Assembly (NCBI RefSeq): GCF_034480035.2 | Contig: NZ_CP118753.2 | Coordinates: 767,001 to 831,000 of the forward strand | Reading direction: 5' to 3' | Source of the DNA: Methanosphaera sp. ISO3-F5 | GTDB taxonomy: Archaea; Methanobacteriota; Methanobacteria; Methanobacteriales; Methanobacteriaceae | Length of the DNA stretch: 64,000 nt | Shown here: positions 10,530-19,817 of the stretch, piece after piece | Layout: each line of letters starts with the position of its first letter | Numbering within the stretch: the stretch's first letter is position 1 | Notes under the pieces: model-generated | Databases searched by the model: none | Told to the model about the DNA's origin: nothing | What the model saw: the letters and a program-made list of their open reading frames with translations, nothing else | Position numbers and translations under genes: made by a program

Positions 10530-11183
10530 ATGGACGAAAATATGAAAGGAAACTTCTCAACAGATGAAATAAAATTCATAGTTGACGAACTAGAATCAAT
10601 ATTTGAAAGAAGAACATTCGAAGACCAAACACCTTACCAGGTACTTATAAGAACAATACTATCCCAACGAACAAGGGACGAAAACACTGACAAAGCAACA
10701 GAAAGCCTATTTAAGGTATATCCCACGATGGAAGAAGTAGCAGAAGCACCAGTAGAAGAAATAGCACAACTAGTACGACAGGCAGGATTCTATAATGTGA
10801 AAGCAGCAAGAATAAAAGAAGTGTCAAACATACTACTCGATGAATATGGGGGAATCGTTCCGGATAATATTAAGGAACTAATGAAATTACCTGGTGTTGG
10901 CAGAAAAACTGCAAACTGCGTACTAGTATTTGGCTTCCAAAAGGATGCAATACCTGTAGATGTGCATGTTCACAGGATATCCAACCGTTTAGGACTTGTT
11001 CATACAAAAGAACCCGAGGAAACCGAAGATGTTCTACGTGAAATAGTGCCCCAGGAGTACTGGTTACCCATTAATGATTTAATGGTTCAGTTTGGTCAAA
11101 ACATATGTAAACCAATCAACCCACAACACATGGAATGCCCATTCACAGACTTATGTGAATTATACAATACAGAACTTGAATAA
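10530..11183 (+). CDS. nth: Endonuclease III-like DNA glycosylase/AP lyase
   Basis: A 217-aa HhH-GPD base-excision repair enzyme. The helix-hairpin-helix reads [13 protein letters not shown] (it includes the catalytic Lys), and the catalytic Asp lies in [14 protein letters not shown]. The C-terminal iron-sulfur loop should be C-x6-C-x2-C-x5-C but reads [17 protein letters not shown]: the second ligand is His, confirmed by the CAC codon. The cluster may be His-ligated or lost. The protein should still remove oxidised pyrimidines, because the catalytic Lys and Asp are intact. AAGGA lies upstream of the ATG. Confidence 0.93.
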   Translation: MDENMKGNFSTDEIKFIVDELESIFERRTFEDQTPYQVLIRTILSQRTRDENTDKATESLFKVYPTMEEVAEAPVEEIAQLVRQAGFYNVKAARIKEVSNILLDEYGGIVPDNIKELMKLPGVGRKTANCVLVFGFQKDAIPVDVHVHRISNRLGLVHTKEPEETEDVLREIVPQEYWLPINDLMVQFGQNICKPINPQHMECPFTDLCELYNTELE

Positions 11184-11193
11184 ATGAAGACTG

Positions 11194-11217
11194 TATTTTT
11201 TTTCATTTTATTTTTAA
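11194..11217 (+). terminator. T-rich stretch after nth
   Basis: Two T runs (eight and five T) lie within 35 bases of the nth stop codon. Archaeal RNA polymerase terminates at oligo-T tracts without needing a hairpin. The assignment rests on position and composition only. Confidence 0.45.
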
Positions 11218-11386
11218 TAAAGTGTTAAAATCTAATATGCTCTGATGGATATTATTGTTTTTCTTATATCTTTTTTCAATTCAAAAAAGTAATATTCTAA
11301 TGGACATATTTTTAATATAAAGAATTAAATTTAAATAATATTAAAATTAAACTTTTAAACATAATAATTTGTAGGGGAATAATTTT

Positions 11387-12892
11387 TTGTCAAACAATTC
11401 TGAAAACAATATAAAAAAAGAAATGTTAACTGAATACGAAGAACAGTTAGACTTAATATTCAATAATTTTAAGGATAAAACGATTGATCAGGAACGCTTC
11501 AAAAACAGTTTGCATTGGTTAAAACAAGTTTGGAAATATTCACGTATAGATATAAAAAATAGGGGCAATGCTTCAAATGATATTAAATTCTTTGAAAGAG
11601 ATATAAGGTATGATAAGGATTTATCAATAGAAGCTCCAGACTGGTTCCAAAATGAAAATGGTAAAGGAGTAAAAATAGAATTTAAAGGTAGAAAAAAACA
11701 TTTACACTTCCAATGTAAAAATGATGGCCATTTGGAAATAGCAGTCAGGGGATTTGATTACAGAAACATACATGATGAAAGAAAACCGGTATACATAAAT
11801 TGTATAACTCTCATATTAAATGGTAAAAGTTTCATCTCTAAGGATATGTTAATAGATCATGATAATCCATTCTTATTCTCAAAGAGATGCCATAATCTTG
11901 AAAGAATAAATGTAGAAATAGAAACAAAAACTATTTACTATTATTATCCAGAATTGGATAACTTCTTTAATACGGATGATGTCAACATATTAACTAAAGA
12001 TTGTGAAGAAACCAAAAAATTTATTGACACACAAAAAACAGCATTAAACAACAACAGTAACATAATAAATTTTAATGTCACAAACAAAGAAGAAAAAGCA
12101 GAAACCACGAAAACTAATATCGCAATATTTGGTTCATGTGTTAGTGTTGATCCATTCAGAACCTGTTATAACAATTATAAAAAAGATTTTAACAAGATGT
12201 ATGAACATCAGAGAAGCACAATAATCAGTTTAATGAACCCAAAAATAAGTTATGCAGAAGAGGATATTAAGTACTTAATCAATGCTCCGGATAAACTATT
12301 CATAGATTCTGATATAAGAAGAGATTTTGAAAAAGAAATATTCAAACACCTTGATAACATAGATTATCTTGTAATCAATATGGTTCATGACATCCGGTGG
12401 GGAGTATTTGCATTTGAAGATACATATATTACGAGAAGTGACTATATCTATAAAACAAAATTCTATGAAAACAACCAATCAAAGCTACGACCTATCACCA
12501 TATTTGATAATGAACATGAATACTTTGAATTATGGAAAGACAATTGTGACAAATTCTTCGAATACTTATCCAAAAACTATCCGAAACTAAAAGTAATCCT
12601 ACAAAAAATAGAACTAAAAGATCAGTACATAAAATATGATGGAACTTATGGATATAGACAGGATTTCCATGAACAAGCACAAAAATTAAACCCTTATTTC
12701 AAAAAGTTAGAACAGTACATTGAAGATAATCATGATACAATAGTAATACCATTCCCATCAGATACATCGTTAGATGAAGGAAATATTTGGGGATTATATT
12801 CCACTCATTATTCTAGAAGTTATTATGAGAATGTTTTCAATAAAATTAAGATTCATGTTTTAGAAGATAAATTACATGATTCTAATAAATAA
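11387..12892 (+). CDS. SGNH-like (DUF6270-type) protein with N-terminal polysaccharide-associated module
   Basis: The 501-aa protein starts at TTG 11387 behind GGGGAAT. Residues ~55-185 form a module with IDIKNRG, APDWF, GKGVKIEF, FQCKNDGHLEI and GFDYRN; the same module occurs twice in the next gene (13070). Residues ~243-495 begin IAIFGSCVSVDPFR, the Gly-Ser-Cys opening of DUF6270/SGNH-like proteins found in polysaccharide loci, and include VINMVHDIRWG and a late STHYSRSYYENV. An esterase or acyltransferase acting on a glycan would fit SGNH folds, but this is inference; the family function is unproven. About 60 residues rich in Asn/Lys/Glu link the parts. The shared module ties the protein to the glycosyltransferase next door. 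Confidence 0.65.
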   Translation: MSNNSENNIKKEMLTEYEEQLDLIFNNFKDKTIDQERFKNSLHWLKQVWKYSRIDIKNRGNASNDIKFFERDIRYDKDLSIEAPDWFQNENGKGVKIEFKGRKKHLHFQCKNDGHLEIAVRGFDYRNIHDERKPVYINCITLILNGKSFISKDMLIDHDNPFLFSKRCHNLERINVEIETKTIYYYYPELDNFFNTDDVNILTKDCEETKKFIDTQKTALNNNSNIINFNVTNKEEKAETTKTNIAIFGSCVSVDPFRTCYNNYKKDFNKMYEHQRSTIISLMNPKISYAEEDIKYLINAPDKLFIDSDIRRDFEKEIFKHLDNIDYLVINMVHDIRWGVFAFEDTYITRSDYIYKTKFYENNQSKLRPITIFDNEHEYFELWKDNCDKFFEYLSKNYPKLKVILQKIELKDQYIKYDGTYGYRQDFHEQAQKLNPYFKKLEQYIEDNHDTIVIPFPSDTSLDEGNIWGLYSTHYSRSYYENVFNKIKIHVLEDKLHDSNK

Positions 12893-12894
12893 TA

Positions 12895-12920
12895 TTTTCT
12901 TTTTTTTTAAACTTTTTTTC
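12895..12920 (+). terminator. Double T-run after the SGNH-like gene
   Basis: Runs of nine and seven T follow the stop codon at 12892 within 30 bases. This fits an oligo-T archaeal terminator ahead of the next promoter, and the 177-base gap to the 13070 gene leaves room for one. Confidence 0.5.
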
Positions 12921-13069
12921 AGTCTTAAAAAATATATGGGTAAAATATAAACTTTTTAAATAACATACTAAATATATTAATGAATTTTTTTTTCATGATT
13001 CTATAATATTTTCAATAATAATAAATAACTAAGTTACTAGAATAAGTTACAGGTTAATGGGAGATTTTT

Positions 13070-15274
13070 ATGGTAGGAATATCAATAATAATGCCAGTTT
13101 ATGATGTATCTAATTATTTACAAAACGCTATCAACAGTATTGAAAATCAAACATTTGAAGATGTAGAAGTAATATGTGTAAATGATGGATCAACAGATAA
13201 TTCTCTAGAAGTATTAAATAAAATAAAAAAAGATTATGATAAACTAGTAATAGTAAACCAGGAAAATGCGGGTCCGGGAATAGCAAGAAACACTGGAATA
13301 GACTATGCTACTGGGGAATACATAGCATTTTTGGATTCTGATGACATCTTTCTTGACGAAGATGCATTAGAAAAAATGTACAATTCCGCTAAGGAAAACA
13401 ATGCCGACCTGGTCTGTGGAAATCTTAAATGGATAAACCAAGATTACACCGTAGACAAGTACTATGATTATGTGAACACAAAATATGCATATGCATTTAA
13501 AGAAGAAGAAAAAACTACACAGGAATATGGTATTCCTTTCGCATTCTATAAAAACATTTTTAAAAAAGAATTTTTAAATCAATATAATATTCGTTTTCCT
13601 AACATGCGTGCAGGTGAAGACCCTATATTCATGGCTAATGTATTAACCAACACAGATAAATGTTATATGGTGCCTGTAGACTTGTATGGATATAATCATT
13701 CCATTGGTGGAGGAGTTAACGAGAAAATTGACTCATATGAAAAAAAATATTCTTATATCATTCATTTCAAGGAAATTTTTGACATATTTAAGAAAAACAA
13801 TTTTAACTCAGCACTGTCATTATACAAGAACGAATTCATCCGTTATTATCTAATTTACTCTGATAATATGCAGGACCCTGAAATCATTGAAATAATAAGA
13901 AGTAACTTCAATAATTATGAAGATTACTTTAATAAGGAAGATTTCGGATACTTTATAATGGATTATATTGTTAATGAAGATATGGGTGCATCCTCTGATG
14001 AGTATAATTTAATCAAGAAATGTTTATTTGAAGAGGCATGCCTAAACAATAACTTCATTGAATTAGATGAACTGAAAGAATATGTTAAACTAATGGATGA
14101 GGACAAATATTCTTCTGATAAAAATAATCTGGCTAAATCTTCATATCATGAATTAAACACAATTAAAACAGTAACAGATAAGAATATTGACAGTGTAACT
14201 GAAGAATTACAAGGCTTAAAGGATGAATTAACTTCACAATACTATGATAATAATGCTGAATTCCTTAGAAAATACTATGAATCAAGATTTGACATTAAAA
14301 ATGTTGGAGAAGAAGATAATGACGTTACTTTACTTGAATGTGATGATGTTATGTGTATTCCATCCAAGCCATCATGGTTTACTGATGAGGAAGGAAAAGG
14401 TATGGTATTAAATAGTATTAAAGGTGACATAAACTTTACTTTCCAGTGTGTAAATGATGGTCTTCTAAGAATTAACTTTAAAGGATTAGATTATAGGGAT
14501 AAAAAAGACAACCGTATTCCAATATTCATAGATTTCTCTGAAGTAATAGTTGATGGGGTTAATTATGTGAATAGAAGTAGGGTAGCATGGCATGATAATC
14601 CAATCGTTGTCGAGAAAGAAGTGCGGGATGGTCAAACTGTTAATGTACGTGCAAAATGGTCTCCATTAAATTATAGTAGTAACTTAGAATTGTTCAGTAA
14701 CTATGATGAATTATCCTATCTTGTTTCAGAGGGCAGAATGGATATCAAGAACTTTGGAAGCAAGGATAATAATGTTAAAATATTGAATCAGGATGAGCTG
14801 GAATGTGAAATTACCCAACCTGAATGGTTTGTTGATGAAGAAGGTAAAGGATTAATAATAGAATCTAATGAGGGAAAAATTAACTTACAAGTTGAATGTG
14901 AGGGTGATGGTGATTTCCTCATAGAATTCCGTAGTATCGATTATAGGGATGATCAAGATAATAGGATTCCAGTTTTAATCAAGTATAATAGTATTATAGT
15001 TGATGGTGAAACGATATTGGATAAGGAAAGAGTGTCATGGCATGATGATCCTATACTTTTTGAGCAAAAAGTTAAAGATGGGCAGGTGCTGAATATTGAA
15101 GCAAAATGGTCCTTATTTAATGATAAGTATTATGAAGTCGAAGAGTTACTTGACTTAAAATATAGATTATATTATGAAAATATGGAATTAAGAAAGTTCA
15201 GAGACACAGTTATTAACTCAACTTCTTGGAAAATAACAAGTCCTTTACGTTTACTTAAAAGGATAATACGATAA
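13070..15274 (+). CDS. Family 2 glycosyltransferase with two C-terminal repeat modules
   Basis: A 734-aa protein. Residues 1-~230 are a GT-A domain: GISIIMPVYDVS, VCVNDGSTDNS, GPGIARNTGI and FLDSDDIFLD with an intact DxD. It is closely related to the 2027 protein. Residues ~405-525 and ~555-675 are two copies of a module with DIKN[VF]G, PxWFxDEEGKG, GLDYRD/SIDYRD, DNRIP and VxWHDxPI, probably a beta-sandwich, also present once in the 11387 protein. The C-terminus is STSWKITSPLR. GGGAGAT precedes ATG 13070. It probably extends or decorates the surface polymer, with the modules binding the glycan or a partner; that part is inferred. Confidence 0.82.
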   Translation: MVGISIIMPVYDVSNYLQNAINSIENQTFEDVEVICVNDGSTDNSLEVLNKIKKDYDKLVIVNQENAGPGIARNTGIDYATGEYIAFLDSDDIFLDEDALEKMYNSAKENNADLVCGNLKWINQDYTVDKYYDYVNTKYAYAFKEEEKTTQEYGIPFAFYKNIFKKEFLNQYNIRFPNMRAGEDPIFMANVLTNTDKCYMVPVDLYGYNHSIGGGVNEKIDSYEKKYSYIIHFKEIFDIFKKNNFNSALSLYKNEFIRYYLIYSDNMQDPEIIEIIRSNFNNYEDYFNKEDFGYFIMDYIVNEDMGASSDEYNLIKKCLFEEACLNNNFIELDELKEYVKLMDEDKYSSDKNNLAKSSYHELNTIKTVTDKNIDSVTEELQGLKDELTSQYYDNNAEFLRKYYESRFDIKNVGEEDNDVTLLECDDVMCIPSKPSWFTDEEGKGMVLNSIKGDINFTFQCVNDGLLRINFKGLDYRDKKDNRIPIFIDFSEVIVDGVNYVNRSRVAWHDNPIVVEKEVRDGQTVNVRAKWSPLNYSSNLELFSNYDELSYLVSEGRMDIKNFGSKDNNVKILNQDELECEITQPEWFVDEEGKGLIIESNEGKINLQVECEGDGDFLIEFRSIDYRDDQDNRIPVLIKYNSIIVDGETILDKERVSWHDDPILFEQKVKDGQVLNIEAKWSLFNDKYYEVEELLDLKYRLYYENMELRKFRDTVINSTSWKITSPLRLLKRIIR

Positions 15275-15292
15275 TGTGGGGGATTGATTACT

Positions 15293-16336
15293 ATGGTAGA
15301 AATTTCTGTAATAATGTATGTTTACAATAATCAAATCTTCTTAAATGAATCATTGGATAGCATAATAAATCAAACATTGGATGACATTGAAATAATATGT
15401 ATTGATGATGCATCAAGTGATGCTTCACTAGAAATACTCAGTGAATATCAGCAAAAATATGATAATTTAAAAATAGATTCCTATGAACATATTGGATTAG
15501 CTGATGCTTTAAACAGTACCTTAGATAAAATAAATGGAAAATATGTTTATATAACAAATCCGGGATGTATACTTAGTGAGGATGCTTTAAAAATATTATT
15601 TGAAAAATCTGAAGAAAATATTTCACAAGTAACAGTATCTAACAAGAAAATTTTAGATGAAACCGGTCATATTGAAGAAGAAAAAGCATTCAATAAAGTA
15701 GGTGGGCAGGTATTCAACTATGAATCTATTGATGATTTAACAAAAATGGATGTTTCAATAGAAAATAAATTATTCAATACCAATTTTATTAAAGAAAATA
15801 ATATTAAGTTTATGAATGATGATGTTAAATCATTTGTATATAATTCCATATTCCAGTCTGAAAGAATTTCATACATTAAAAAAGCATTATTCACAATTAA
15901 ACAGTATTATCAAAAATTAAATAAAATTAATGATAATCAGCTATTTAACACAATACCTATACAGAATAACATTATAGATATATTCAGGCAATTCAATAAA
16001 TTGGAAACTAATAATAATAAATTATATGATAATAAAATGTGGACAACCCTGGATGCATTGAATAAAATTTCTCCAGACTATAAAGAGAATTATTATAATG
16101 CTATTCGTGAAGATTTAAAACAAATATTATTAGATGATAATTTTTGCAACGAATTCTTGGATAATATATCATTACATTATAGGAAATTCTTTGAAATGAT
16201 TATAATCTCAGAGACTTACTATGAATATGAGTTATTGAAGAAAACATACTATAAAATGAATGATTACTATGGATTATTAATTGATAGAAATTATTATAGG
16301 AATGTTCAAGAAAAGAAAAAAGAGATGGAATCATAA
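15293..16336 (+). CDS. GT2-like protein lacking a DxD motif
   Basis: A 347-aa protein with GT2 order: ISVIMYVYNNQIF, ICIDDASSDAS, GLADALNSTLDK, then KYVYITNPGC where FLDxDD is expected. The metal-binding DxD is therefore missing, as in the 3264 protein, which holds the matching position in the first cassette. The start is ATG 15293, because the GGGGGA site just before TTG 15284 serves this ATG at normal spacing. The C-terminal half is helical and ends in a charged coil. It may be catalytically inactive and act as a partner of the two flanking enzymes, or may use another metal ligand. Confidence 0.65.
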   Translation: MVEISVIMYVYNNQIFLNESLDSIINQTLDDIEIICIDDASSDASLEILSEYQQKYDNLKIDSYEHIGLADALNSTLDKINGKYVYITNPGCILSEDALKILFEKSEENISQVTVSNKKILDETGHIEEEKAFNKVGGQVFNYESIDDLTKMDVSIENKLFNTNFIKENNIKFMNDDVKSFVYNSIFQSERISYIKKALFTIKQYYQKLNKINDNQLFNTIPIQNNIIDIFRQFNKLETNNNKLYDNKMWTTLDALNKISPDYKENYYNAIREDLKQILLDDNFCNEFLDNISLHYRKFFEMIIISETYYEYELLKKTYYKMNDYYGLLIDRNYYRNVQEKKKEMES

Positions 16337-16364
16337 AAAAAAATTTAATGTGGGGGATAAGATA

Positions 16365-17345
16365 ATGAATACATCACCAATAATTTCTGTAATAATGCCG
16401 TCATTAAATGTTGAAGATTATATGCAGCAGTGTTTAAAAAGTGTTCTTAATCAATCATTAACTGATATTGAAGTGATTTGTATAGATGCAGGATCCACAG
16501 ACAAAACAGTAGATATAATAAAGGAATGTCAAAAAGATGATGATAGGATAAAGTTTTTAACTTCTGATAAGAAAAGTTACGGATACCAAGTAAACATGGG
16601 ACTTAAGGAAGCCAAGGGAAAATATATTAGTATTATTGAAACTGATGATTATATCAGCAGTAACATGTTTGAAACATTGTATTCTCTTTCAGAAGATGAT
16701 ACTGTCGACATTATTAAAAGTAATTTCTTCTATCTGAATGATTATGATAAAAATGATGTGCAAATAAAAATTGATGTTGCTAAAAGAAATCTTGTTAATA
16801 ATGGTGTATTTACTTTAAAAGAAGAACCATTAATAGTGGAGGGCCATCCATCAATTTGGGCAGGTATTTATCGTAGGAACTTCTTAATTGATAATAATAT
16901 TAACTTCCTGGAAGTTCCTAAGGGTGGCTGGGTTGATAATCCATTTTTCTATGAAACTGCTATTAAGGCTGAAAAAATACGTTATATTAATGATGCATTT
17001 TATTATTATAGGATAACTAATCCTAACTCTTCTACTAATGATTTTGGTGATAATAAATTACCAATGCAGAGAATTCTGGATATTTATGATGTTTTTGAAC
17101 GATGTGGTGAGGATGATTTAAATGTTGTTTTAATGTTTTATATTCGTATTTTCAGGTATATAGAAATTATATTGGAGAATACTGATGGTGGTTTGGATAG
17201 TTTAGATTATGATACTTGTTCTATTATTCAAAAAGTATTATCTAAGGTGGATGAATCATTAGTTAAAGAATATATGAATAAGAATTTTAAGGCATTGTAT
17301 TATAAGTTTATGTCACCTCTCGTGTTACTAAAATTTAACACTTAA
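16365..17345 (+). CDS. Family 2 glycosyltransferase
   Basis: A 326-aa GT-A protein: ISVIMPSLNVEDYM, VICIDAGSTDKT and IIETDDYIS, with ETDD at the DxD position. EGHPSIWAGIYRR and GGWVDNPFFYETA mark it as the paralogue of the 5363 protein. The open frame extends back to 16281, but GTGGGGGAT immediately upstream fixes the start at ATG 16365. It is the last gene of the second cassette. Compared with its A/C-ending paralogue, this gene uses many T-ending codons. Confidence 0.82.
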   Translation: MNTSPIISVIMPSLNVEDYMQQCLKSVLNQSLTDIEVICIDAGSTDKTVDIIKECQKDDDRIKFLTSDKKSYGYQVNMGLKEAKGKYISIIETDDYISSNMFETLYSLSEDDTVDIIKSNFFYLNDYDKNDVQIKIDVAKRNLVNNGVFTLKEEPLIVEGHPSIWAGIYRRNFLIDNNINFLEVPKGGWVDNPFFYETAIKAEKIRYINDAFYYYRITNPNSSTNDFGDNKLPMQRILDIYDVFERCGEDDLNVVLMFYIRIFRYIEIILENTDGGLDSLDYDTCSIIQKVLSKVDESLVKEYMNKNFKALYYKFMSPLVLLKFNT

Positions 17346-17550
17346 TTATTAACTTCCATAAAAAGAATATAGATTATCTATATTCAAAAATTATTTTTAC
17401 TAATTTCATTGTTCTAATCATTTATCTAAAAGTTGTTACAAATAATTTATATGCTTATCGTTATCAACTGCATAATTCTCAATCACTTTTATTAAAATAT
17501 TCTTCATAATAATTAACTATTTTTATACCTGTTCATTAAATTTCAAAACA

Positions 17551-17560
17551 TTTATTAATA
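17551..17560 (+). promoter_or_regulatory. Putative TATA box of the SRP RNA gene
   Basis: TTTATTAATA lies about 25 bases before the first recognisable SRP RNA bases, the normal archaeal TATA spacing. No mapped start supports it. Confidence 0.4.
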
Positions 17561-17580
17561 CCTTTAAACTTAAATTATAA

Positions 17581-17900
17581 TAGGCTAGGTTGGGAGGTTA
17601 GTGGTCTCTTGTAAGCTCAAATCCTCTATATGGAGCAACCGAAGTTTTTGGAGAGGCATATTAAATATTAATAAGCCTATTTCTGTGATGTCGAAGTCTC
17701 GTCCCATAGGATTAGCGGTAATAGGGGTTCAACTGGAGGGTTGGATTAAACTATTTTAATTAATTGAATGGGTCAGGTCTGGAAAGAAGCAGCTCTGTTT
17801 TAGACAACTGATGTTTATGGATCAGCGGGGTGGAGTTACGGAATTAGATCACTTATTTCTATGAGGTATGTCCATCCAATTACATGCCGCTCTGAAACAA
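17581..17900 (+). ncRNA. ffs: Archaeal signal recognition particle (7S) RNA
   Basis: The diagnostic helix-8 region occurs at about 17770-17798: GGGTCAGGTCTGGAAAGAAG followed by CAGC, with the GGAA-type tetraloop and the asymmetric loop that bind SRP54. The block before it, starting GGCTAGGTTGGGAGG, resembles the archaeal 5' domain. GGTTGGAT (about 17740) can pair with ATCCAATT (about 17875) as part of the long helix 5. Roughly 320 nt is the expected archaeal length. The region is more GC-rich than its surroundings, as stable RNAs are in AT-rich genomes. The ends are estimated to within about 15 bases. The RNA pairs with SRP54 and SRP19 to target membrane and secreted proteins. Confidence 0.88.
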
Positions 17901-17942
17901 TAACATTAAAATCGTAAACTATAAATGTAACAAATAACATAC

Positions 17943-17950
17943 TTTTATAC
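17943..17950 (+). promoter_or_regulatory. Putative TATA box of tRNA-Ser
   Basis: TTTTATAC lies 17-24 bases before the mature tRNA 5' end, as expected for a short-leader archaeal tRNA promoter. Confidence 0.4.
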
Positions 17951-17966
17951 AGTCTTATTTTAACAA

Positions 17967-18050
17967 GTCGAGATGGCCCAGCCTGGTACGGCGGTGGCCT
18001 GCTAAGCCACTGGACAGATGTCCACCCGGGTTCGAATCCCGGTCTCGGCG
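17967..18050 (+). tRNA. tRNA-Ser (anticodon GCT)
   Basis: An 84-nt cloverleaf. The acceptor stem pairs GTCGAGA with TCTCGGC (one G-T pair), the discriminator is G, and CCA is not encoded. The anticodon loop CTGCTAA gives GCT, reading AGC/AGT serine codons. The extra arm after the anticodon stem is long (type II, TGGACAGATGTCCA), as required for tRNA-Ser. The T arm is CCGGGTTCGAATCCCGG. Confidence 0.96.
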
Positions 18051-18152
18051 CTTACTTATTTTTAACAAAATTTTACAATTAAATCTAGAAATAATATTAT
18101 AACCTATTTTTAATAAATATAATAAACAATTAACATAATAGGTGGTAATTCT

Positions 18153-18671
18153 ATGACAAACAATGCTCAAAACGAATTTATTTCTAAAGCAAAAAAAGAA
18201 ATAGAACAAAGAATCAAAACAGAAACCAAAACATTAAAACTATTAAACACAGAAAAAAAAGAATTAATAAATGCAATACAAGGATACAAAAATTACCATC
18301 ACGAACTCGAACATTTCATAGAAGACAATGCAAAAGACTTCAAAACAACACCAGAAGAATTACCAGAATACTTTAAAAGCAACATAAATGATGTATATCA
18401 AAGCTATGTGCAAATAAAACAAGACGCAAAAGAAGAAATACAAACACTACAAAAATACATCACGCACTGCAAAAAAGAAACAAATACAAACCAACGAACA
18501 CTAAAATTCTACCGATCACAATACATGGACAGTGACTTCTTCGATGAATGCTTACCACTAGTACAAATATACCAAGAAAAAATAGAAATATACCAAGAAA
18601 ACATAACACTAACAGAAAAAACAATAAAAGAATTAGAAAAAATAGAAAAAGAACTAGAAAAATGGAAATAA
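18153..18671 (+). CDS. Coiled-coil hypothetical protein
   Basis: The 172-aa protein is almost entirely charged helix: long Lys/Glu/Gln stretches with heptad-like Leu/Ile spacing, a short break near residues 65-80 (around EELPEYF), and a final coil ending in KELEKWK. I see no signal peptide, membrane segment or catalytic motif. GGTGGT precedes ATG 18153, so translation is likely. It sits between tRNA-Ser and a convergent aminotransferase gene, 4 bases from that gene's stop. I do not recognise the family. Confidence 0.7.
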   Translation: MTNNAQNEFISKAKKEIEQRIKTETKTLKLLNTEKKELINAIQGYKNYHHELEHFIEDNAKDFKTTPEELPEYFKSNINDVYQSYVQIKQDAKEEIQTLQKYITHCKKETNTNQRTLKFYRSQYMDSDFFDECLPLVQIYQEKIEIYQENITLTEKTIKELEKIEKELEKWK

Positions 18672-18675
18672 AATA

Positions 18676-19788
18676 TTAAACAATTTTTTCCAACCTTCTC
18701 ATAGCCTCCTCAAGATTCTCATAACTCTGAGCATAAGACAACCTAATAAATTCCTCACCCATACTACCAAAAGCACCACCAGGAACCATAATAACATCTT
18801 CTTTTACAGCCTTCTGAACAAAATCAACTGGATTATCATGATGGAAGAACACATAAAAAGCACCATCAGGCATTACACAATCAAGACCCATATCATTAAG
18901 ACTACCAACAACAAGATCCCTTCTTCTTCTAAACTCACTTGTCATCTCACTCACACAATCCTGACTACCAGTTAAAGCAGTATTACAGGCAACCTGAGTA
19001 GCAGTATCAATACAAGCAACATTATACTGATGAACCTTAAGAATTTCCTCAATAATCTCAGGACTAGAAGCACAATAACCAACACGTAAACCAGTCATAG
19101 CATAAGCCTTACTAAAACCATTTATCGTCACAGCATTATCAGTAAAACTCTGGAAACTATAATGTTTCTTACCATAAATAATCTTCTCATAGATTTCATC
19201 AGAAAAAATAATAAATTCCTTATCAGTAGCAAGATCACTAATAGCCTTAATATCCTCTTTTTCCATAACAGCACCAGTAGGATTACAAGGAGAATTAATT
19301 ACAATTGCCTTAGTGTCCGGAGTAAGAGCATCCTCAACATCAGATACTGTAGTTTTAAACCCATTTTTGCTACTTGACTTAACAGGAACACTATTTGCAC
19401 CAGCAAGACGTACACACTCAGCATAAGATAAAAAACCAGGATCTGGAATTAAAACATCATCACCCGGATTAACAAGTGCCTGAATACTAGAATATAAAGC
19501 TTCACTAGCACCAACAGTAACAATCACATCATCACTGGAAACTCTGATATCATTATCTTTATTTAATTTACGAGCAATACTTTCACGTAACTTTGGTTCA
19601 CCCTTATTCTGTGAATAATGAGTAAAATTATTATCCAATGCATTCTTCAATGATTCAATAATATGTTTTGGACAATCAAAATCAGGTTCACCAAGTGCTA
19701 GATTAATAGCAGTAGGACTAGCCTGTTCAAACATTTTACGTACCTGTGATAAATTAATATCTTTAACTCTATCTGCTCCAATATTCAT
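18676..19788 (-). CDS. Class I/II pyridoxal-phosphate aminotransferase
   Basis: A 370-aa fold-type I aminotransferase resembling archaeal aspartate/aromatic aminotransferases. Visible features: NLALGEPDFDCP near residue 35, TVGASEALYSS for PLP phosphate binding, NSPCNPTGAV, SDEIYEKIIY with the Asp that contacts the PLP ring, and the Schiff-base Lys in NGFSKAYAMTGLRVGY. The late FIRLSYA carries the substrate-carboxylate Arg. GAGGTAG precedes the ATG. It lies 29 bases downstream of the radical SAM gene on the same strand and may be cotranscribed with it. Substrate is uncertain. Confidence 0.9.
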   Translation of the reverse strand: MNIGADRVKDINLSQVRKMFEQASPTAINLALGEPDFDCPKHIIESLKNALDNNFTHYSQNKGEPKLRESIARKLNKDNDIRVSSDDVIVTVGASEALYSSIQALVNPGDDVLIPDPGFLSYAECVRLAGANSVPVKSSSKNGFKTTVSDVEDALTPDTKAIVINSPCNPTGAVMEKEDIKAISDLATDKEFIIFSDEIYEKIIYGKKHYSFQSFTDNAVTINGFSKAYAMTGLRVGYCASSPEIIEEILKVHQYNVACIDTATQVACNTALTGSQDCVSEMTSEFRRRRDLVVGSLNDMGLDCVMPDGAFYVFFHHDNPVDFVQKAVKEDVIMVPGGAFGSMGEEFIRLSYAQSYENLEEAMRRLEKIV

Positions 19789-19817
19789 AATAAACTACCT
19801 CAATTCAAATTAAAACT

